Assembly (NCBI GenBank): GCA_029224185.1
Contig: CM055197.1
Location: 18,328,642 to 18,392,641 of the forward strand
Direction: 5' to 3'
Origin: Karalla daura
Taxonomy: Eukaryota; Chordata; Actinopteri; Chaetodontiformes; Leiognathidae
Length of the DNA stretch: 64,000 nt
Below, one piece after another: positions 61,219-64,000 of the stretch. Under the pieces are notes generated by a model. The model was not told where the DNA came from, did no database searches, and saw only the letters and a list, made by a program, of their open reading frames with translations. How positions within the stretch are numbered: position 1 is the first letter of the stretch; the number at the start of each line of letters is the position of its first letter. The position numbers were made by a program, and so were the translations under genes.

Positions 61219-63767
61219 ACCTCGGCCTCCGGTATTATGTGTGCCTTGCTGAAGTTGACAGGGACGGGGCTGTCCCAGCTGTCTCTGTCACACAGCGGCT
61301 GGTAGAAGGCGGGGCTGATGAGCACACTCCCGCCCTTCGCCGCGCTGGCCTCGGAGCACGCCAGCGGGTCGTCCGCGGGCGGCCTCGCGGGCGCTTTCAC
61401 ATTCTCCTTGCTCTTCTTCATGCTCAGGTCCAGGGTGCCGTTCTCGTCCACCTCTATGAGCATGTCCTGGAGGCAGAGAGGTTCAATCCGCGACATTGAA
61501 TCTACGAACACACGCGTGCCTCCCGCATCAATGGCAGCGCGCGCGTGCGAACATATGAAGACAAATGAATCAGACAAATGATAAAAATAGGCCCCTCTCT
61601 AATTGCGCTTGAAGGGAATGTAAATAAAACTATGCCTCATTAATGTGACAGCGGCGATATGGCAAACTTGAACCCCGGCAACATTTCACATGTAAACAAT
61701 GAGAGGTGACTTGAGACGCTGAGCAAACAAACACGTTGTATTTCGGTAATGCATGCAAGTGGTTATCTCACACCAGACAAAGTACCAAACTAAGCCCACG
61801 TTAATTCTGCCGAACACACCAAAAAAAAAAACATATAATCGCTGGTGTGTGTGGTTTTTTTTTTTCCCTCCGTGACAGCTGTGTCATCTGTTTTCTAGGA
61901 CACACAACCAAGATGGCAGCTGGGGGGGGGGGCGGGGTGGGAGGCTGGGGGTGGGGGCCTGGTTTTAGGTCATCATTATTATAGCAAAAATTAAAAAGCC
62001 TAATGTGGCATAAGTTTCCCCCCGCCGACAGATGTGTTAGTCGTTGCCGCGCCGAAACCCAATGGCGCGCTGACTTATGGCTGTTTTACGGTATTAAAAG
62101 TTTTGCCTCGTTAAAACGCTCAAATCCCCCCCCCCCCCCCCCACCCCCCATAAATGAAACCAATTATTCATACATATGTTTCGTTAAACCCTATATTTGT
62201 CATTATCTCTCCTTTTTTTTCTTTTTCGGCGACAAAGGGGAGCCTCTCAAACGAATTAAAGGGCATGATTCACATGAATGGCCGTCCACCTCGACCGCCC
62301 GTCCCTTCGATGGTGTGTGGACCTGCGACCGCAACTGAAAACTAAGATTTTGTGCCCCTCGAAAATGAATAATCAATTAACGGCGTGATGTGAATGCCTC
62401 GCATGGCTAAATAAGTAAAAGCAGCTTGCGTTCGCGCCTCACCAGCCAGATATTTGGTGCTTGCTTTTTTTTTTTTTTCCTCTTTTTTTCTGCGTGTGAT
62501 ATTTCAACGTGCAACATACATATGCAGATAAGTTAAAGCATATAACACTCTAAATATGGCCGTCTTTTTTTTCTTCTCCTTTTTTTTTTTCTTCTCATCC
62601 CTCCAGACCTGAAAGCTGTTCTTTATTTTCCCCGCAAGACAACTAAGCTGTAAATGAGAACAGATGATTAACTTGCTAACACTGTTTTATTCATTCGGTG
62701 GGCCGGTACCTGGTACAAGGCCACGTTCTCGGCTCACCAAGCTGGGAGCCGAGGCTCTGCGCCGCGCTGTGTAGGTGTGGAAACCTTGAATCATCCGCGC
62801 TCACGTATGTAACCCGCCGAATGTGGCGGCCGCCGATCGCGGGAGCGAGTCTGGAGCGGGCCGAGCACAACAGCCGAGGAGAGCTTGGGCCCGCGCGCGG
62901 CTCCCAGGAAGAGTTTGGATCGCGCCGCGAATTCAACTTTTCCGATGTTAACGCCTTCAACTGATTGGCCTAATCCGCTAAAATGCTCCCAAGGACTACG
63001 TGCTGTAGACACACAGACTATGCTGGATCATATAACTAAGCAAAATATCCCCCGCCATCTGCGGCGGGCAAGATGCGGTTTCAGGCAAACAGTTCAGGGT
63101 TTTTACATGCCAGCTGATGTCGAAACAAAATACGCTACCACATGTTTTATTAAAAAAATATGCGCGCGGTTGTAATTGGGGAGGACGGCTGATTGTGCTC
63201 TTTCCTTTTGATGTGGTTACACACGTTTTCACTTGTGTACATTAGAGCTTTATGGAGTGGGGACCTCCTTGTTTTTCTGCCACCCGAGCGCCAAGCTCCC
63301 CCTTGCCAAATCCTGTCTTTTGATGTCTTCCACCCTTTTTATACACAAATCAGAGTTCCTTCAAAATGACCACATTAAATACCTTTCCAAGTGGTCTAAT
63401 TTGATTACCTTTGTGGAGGTTGCCAGGGGCCGGCCGGCGACAGCCTCCATGTTCTTGCGGTAGCGGGTGGAGAGGTTGAGGATGGCGGCGGTGGCCGCCG
63501 CCGCTTGGAGGCCGTCGTCCTTGTTGAATTGACTCGGCGGGCTGTGCTGACCAGAGGTGGGCAGGCGGCCACCTGGAGCAACGAGGAAGCCAGGATACTG
63601 CTGAGGTGCTAAAAGACAAATAATTAGTGAATAATTTAGTTGCTGAGACACCAGGTGTTCGGCGCAAACTTGATAGCACAGAGAAAACAAATTAGGAGTT
63701 GATAATTGAGGGTTTTAGCAAATGTCGCCTGGTTCAGAAAAGACTCGTACAAGAAATAGAAAGGGGA

Positions 63768-63798
<31 letters not shown>

Positions 63799-64000
63799 TG
63801 AAAAGTGCTCATTACGGGTCCTCATTCACGTTGCCCACTGTTTATTGCATCTCGACACGCGCGCGAGACTTACAGTCCGGGAAGTGTGACATTTCTTGGT
63901 CCTGGTTGGTCCCCATCAGAGGCTGCTTGCCGAAGACCTGTGCATCAAAGCTGGCGTAATCAAAGCGGATCCTGCTGTACTTGTCCATGTCTTTTGTGAG
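55135..64000 (-). CDS. st18: ST18 (MYT-family C2HC zinc-finger transcription factor), C-terminal 551 residues, partial
   Basis: Thirteen exons on the - strand give 1656 nt in one frame; the 5' half of the gene lies beyond the right edge. ST18/MYT3 is a nuclear DNA-binding regulator related to MYT1 and MYT1L; the family binds AAGTT-type sites. Visible in order (numbering from the window edge): a linker with SRIRFDYASFDAQVFGKQ; the MYT-type region with DENGTLDLSMKKSK (about 110-125); four C2HC fingers (229-253, 273-297, 321-345, 374-398), each with all five Cys/His ligands in a CPxxGCxGxGH...H...C pattern; and a C-terminal coiled coil (about 423-500) ending AIKGIHV and TAA. The last finger has GHANNVF, and the linkers LADKTLKSLMAANSQELK and KRQKESSINGLPF match my memory of ST18 rather than MYT1 or MYT1L. 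Human ST18 is about 1047 residues, so a little over half is present. Confidence 0.95.
55403..55546 (-). CDS. st18: st18 exon: coiled coil, second half
   Basis: 48 codons, ISSMECNLKTIEEENKMIEQ, HNDSLLKELARLSQALINSL, TDIQLPQM, phase 0 at both ends. The frame requires donor ATG|GTACAG. A GTAAGC five bases further (CA|GTAAGC) would break the frame. Confidence 0.92.
55691..55794 (-). CDS. st18: st18 exon: coiled coil, first half
   Basis: 104 nt encoding (G)VENKEDIQHLDHEIEELNE then SNMKIEADMMQLQTQ, between TCAACTCAG| and |GTAAAT. Confidence 0.93.
55795..56156 (-). other. st18: st18 intron
   Basis: 362 bp of ordinary AT-rich intron; nothing recognised. Confidence 0.7.
56157..56242 (-). CDS. st18: st18 exon: end of last finger and linker
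   Basis: 86 nt starting (S)LSGCPLNAQSIKKKH and ending IKLKASS plus one base, between GATCTAG| and |GTAAGC. Supplies the last Cys of finger four. Confidence 0.93.
56439..56660 (-). CDS. st18: st18 exon: finger three and most of finger four
   Basis: 222 nt encoding CPVIGCDGQGHISGKYTSHR, SASSCPLAAKRQKESSINGL, PFAWKASKQELPHCPLPGCN and GLGHANNVFATHR. Both finger cores keep their ligands. Flanked by CTGGTAG| and |GTGAGG, phase 2 at both ends. Confidence 0.95.
56661..58078 (-). other. st18: st18 intron
   Basis: 1.4 kb. A G10 run lies at 57051-57060 and a G7-C-G15 run at 58035-58057 beside the donor side. AT-rich, non-repetitive DNA with TAATTA-type words fills 57450-57960. No exon seen. Confidence 0.65.
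58079..58159 (-). CDS. st18: st18 exon: end of finger two and acidic linker
   Basis: 81 nt encoding (S)LSGCPRARKGGLKLTPN then KDDKDEQEL plus two bases of Lys, between TTCTGTAG| and |GTAAGA. Confidence 0.94.
58184..58211. repeat. G28 homopolymer
   Basis: 28 consecutive G on the + strand (C28 in the st18 transcript), about 25 nt upstream of the acceptor of the 58079-58159 exon. Confidence 0.9.
58464..58526 (-). CDS. st18: st18 exon: core of finger two
   Basis: 63 nt encoding CPTPGCDGSGHVTGNYASHR plus two bases of Ser, between ACCCGCAG| and |GTAGCG. Phase 2 at both ends. Confidence 0.94.
58809..58877 (-). CDS. st18: st18 exon: end of finger one and linker
   Basis: 69 nt encoding (S)VSGCPLADKTLKSLMAANS then QEL plus two bases of Lys, between CTCTCCAG| and |GTATGT. 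Confidence 0.94.
58878..59205 (-). other. st18: st18 intron
   Basis: 328 bp with a C-run plus (CA)n tract at 59101-59133. Nothing else recognised. Confidence 0.7.
59206..59268 (-). CDS. st18: st18 exon: core of finger one (of the visible four)
   Basis: 63 nt encoding CPTPGCDGSGHVTGNYASHR plus two bases, between CTCCTGCAG| and |GTACCG. Its peptide is identical to that of the 58464-58526 exon over these 20 residues. Confidence 0.94.
59269..59967 (-). other. st18: st18 intron
   Basis: About 700 bp with poly-T tracts (59370-59383, 59830-59844, 59856-59870) and a G15 run (59584-59598). No exon seen. Confidence 0.7.
59968..60077 (-). CDS. st18: st18 exon upstream of the finger array
   Basis: 110 nt encoding EDYDHASSEDQHYQGDASML then SPKAKLLLRDSKKELL plus two bases of Ser, between CCCGGCAG| and |GTACGC. 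The acceptor's pyrimidine tract is a (CT)n repeat. Confidence 0.92.
60085..60120. repeat. (GA)n tract forming an st18 polypyrimidine tract
   Basis: GA with one GACA interruption on the + strand. Read on the st18 strand it is (CT)n, ending five bases before the CAG acceptor. Confidence 0.93.
60605..60735 (+). mobile_element. SINE 3' part, diverged
   Basis: 'ggcctggcagtctgtccagg', 'gtccgttgcccgcctccgtc', 'gcctgggacaggctccagca' and 'cggcccccgtgacactgtca' follow the tail of the common fish SINE. The head is missing. Antisense to st18. Confidence 0.6.
61155..61214. repeat. (CT)30 microsatellite next to an st18 donor
   Basis: 60 bp of pure CT on the + strand, (AG)30 in the st18 transcript, starting six bases after the exon edge. 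Confidence 0.97.
61221..61466 (-). CDS. st18: st18 exon: MYT-type region
   Basis: 82 codons from DMLIEVDENGTLDLSMKKSK through SVLISPAFYQPLCDRDSWDS to PVPVNFSKAHIIPEAE, phase 0 at both ends, between CTGCCTCCAG| and |GTAAAA. GTLDLSMKK is a family signature as I know it. Confidence 0.95.
61467..63408 (-). other. st18: st18 intron
   Basis: 1.9 kb. Contains G11 and G-rich DNA (61922-61960), a C17 run (62126-62142), several T-rich tracts (61855-61866, 62211-62226, 62465-62490, 62567-62592) and a CpG-rich patch (62740-62940). An open frame at 62698-62964 on each strand crosses the CpG patch, with no recognisable domain. Confidence 0.65.
63409..63608 (-). CDS. st18: st18 exon: linker before the MYT-type region
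   Basis: 200 nt encoding (S)PQQYPGFLVAPGGRLPTSG, QHSPPSQFNKDDGLQAAAAT, AAILNLSTRYRKNMEAVAGR, PLATSTK, between TCTTTTAG| and |GTAATC. Confidence 0.93.
63609..63873 (-). other. st18: st18 intron with G28 tract
   Basis: 265 bp, a tenth of it one homopolymer (63769-63796). Confidence 0.8.
63769..63796. repeat. G28 homopolymer
   Basis: 28 consecutive G on the + strand, C28 in the st18 transcript. Confidence 0.9.
63874..64000 (-). CDS. st18: st18 exon cut by the window edge
   Basis: At least 127 nt encoding LTKDMDKYSRIRFDYASFDA, QVFGKQPLMGTNQDQEMSHF, PD plus one base, up to donor GACT|GTAAGT. The reading frame is open to the last base, so the exon may continue beyond the window. Confidence 0.9.

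Larger units (their letters stand above)
60078..61220 (-). other. st18: st18 intron with complementary repeats at both ends
   Basis: 1143 bp. The donor GTAAAAAG runs straight into (AG)30, and the acceptor follows a (CT)n tract. A G13 run (60251-60263) and a SINE tail (60605-60735) lie between. No exon seen. Confidence 0.85.

Overview
The window is vertebrate nuclear DNA, almost certainly from a ray-finned (teleost) fish. It has short protein-coding exons with GT-AG introns, dense dinucleotide and tetranucleotide microsatellites, tRNA-derived fish SINE fragments, and three genes whose proteins read as close relatives of vertebrate SNTG1, PCMTD1 and ST18. There are no operons, no CRISPR array and no bacterial-type genes. 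A 100-N scaffold gap lies at 37900-37999.

Layout: (1) 1-3100 is repeat-bearing sequence upstream of sntg1. (2) About 3.3-33.3 kb is sntg1 (gamma-1-syntrophin, + strand). It has candidate 5' non-coding exons ending at 3822 and 12895, then 17 coding exons from 13554 to 31630 that encode about 525 residues, and a 3' UTR with poly(A) signals at 32575 and 33295-33308. (3) 33.3-34.4 kb separates two convergent genes and holds a CpG-rich island. (4) 34.4-42.4 kb (coding) and up to about 49 kb (first exon and promoter) is pcmtd1 (- strand). Its five coding exons encode about 366 residues, with one apparent single-base deletion at 38212-38215. (5) 48.8-49.7 kb is a CpG-island promoter with two CCAAT boxes. 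(6) 49.9-52.8 kb is repeat DNA: two tetranucleotide arrays of opposite orientation flank a degenerate array of palindromes. (7) 53.1-64.0 kb is the 3' part of st18 (a MYT-family zinc-finger gene, - strand). Thirteen exons encode the last 551 residues, and the gene runs off the right edge.

The order and orientation sntg1(+) / pcmtd1(-) / st18(-) matches human 8q11 as I remember it, except that PXDNL, which lies between SNTG1 and PCMTD1 in human, is absent. The genes are unrelated in function: a dystrophin-complex scaffold, a cullin-ligase-associated methyltransferase-like protein, and a transcription factor. The neighbourhood is conserved synteny, not a pathway.

The most unusual signals are: a roughly 0.9-kb array of about 20-bp-spaced palindromes (50180-51085); an st18 intron whose two splice sites carry complementary (AG)n and (CT)n tracts; a pcmtd1 exon flanked by long complementary GA and CU tracts; a GTNNGT tandem splice donor paired with two start codons in sntg1; a TG repeat directly upstream of an sntg1 acceptor; and a small inverted-repeat transposon inside sntg1. 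All gene models were read by eye. Splice sites, phases and lengths were checked for consistency, but nothing was aligned or searched.
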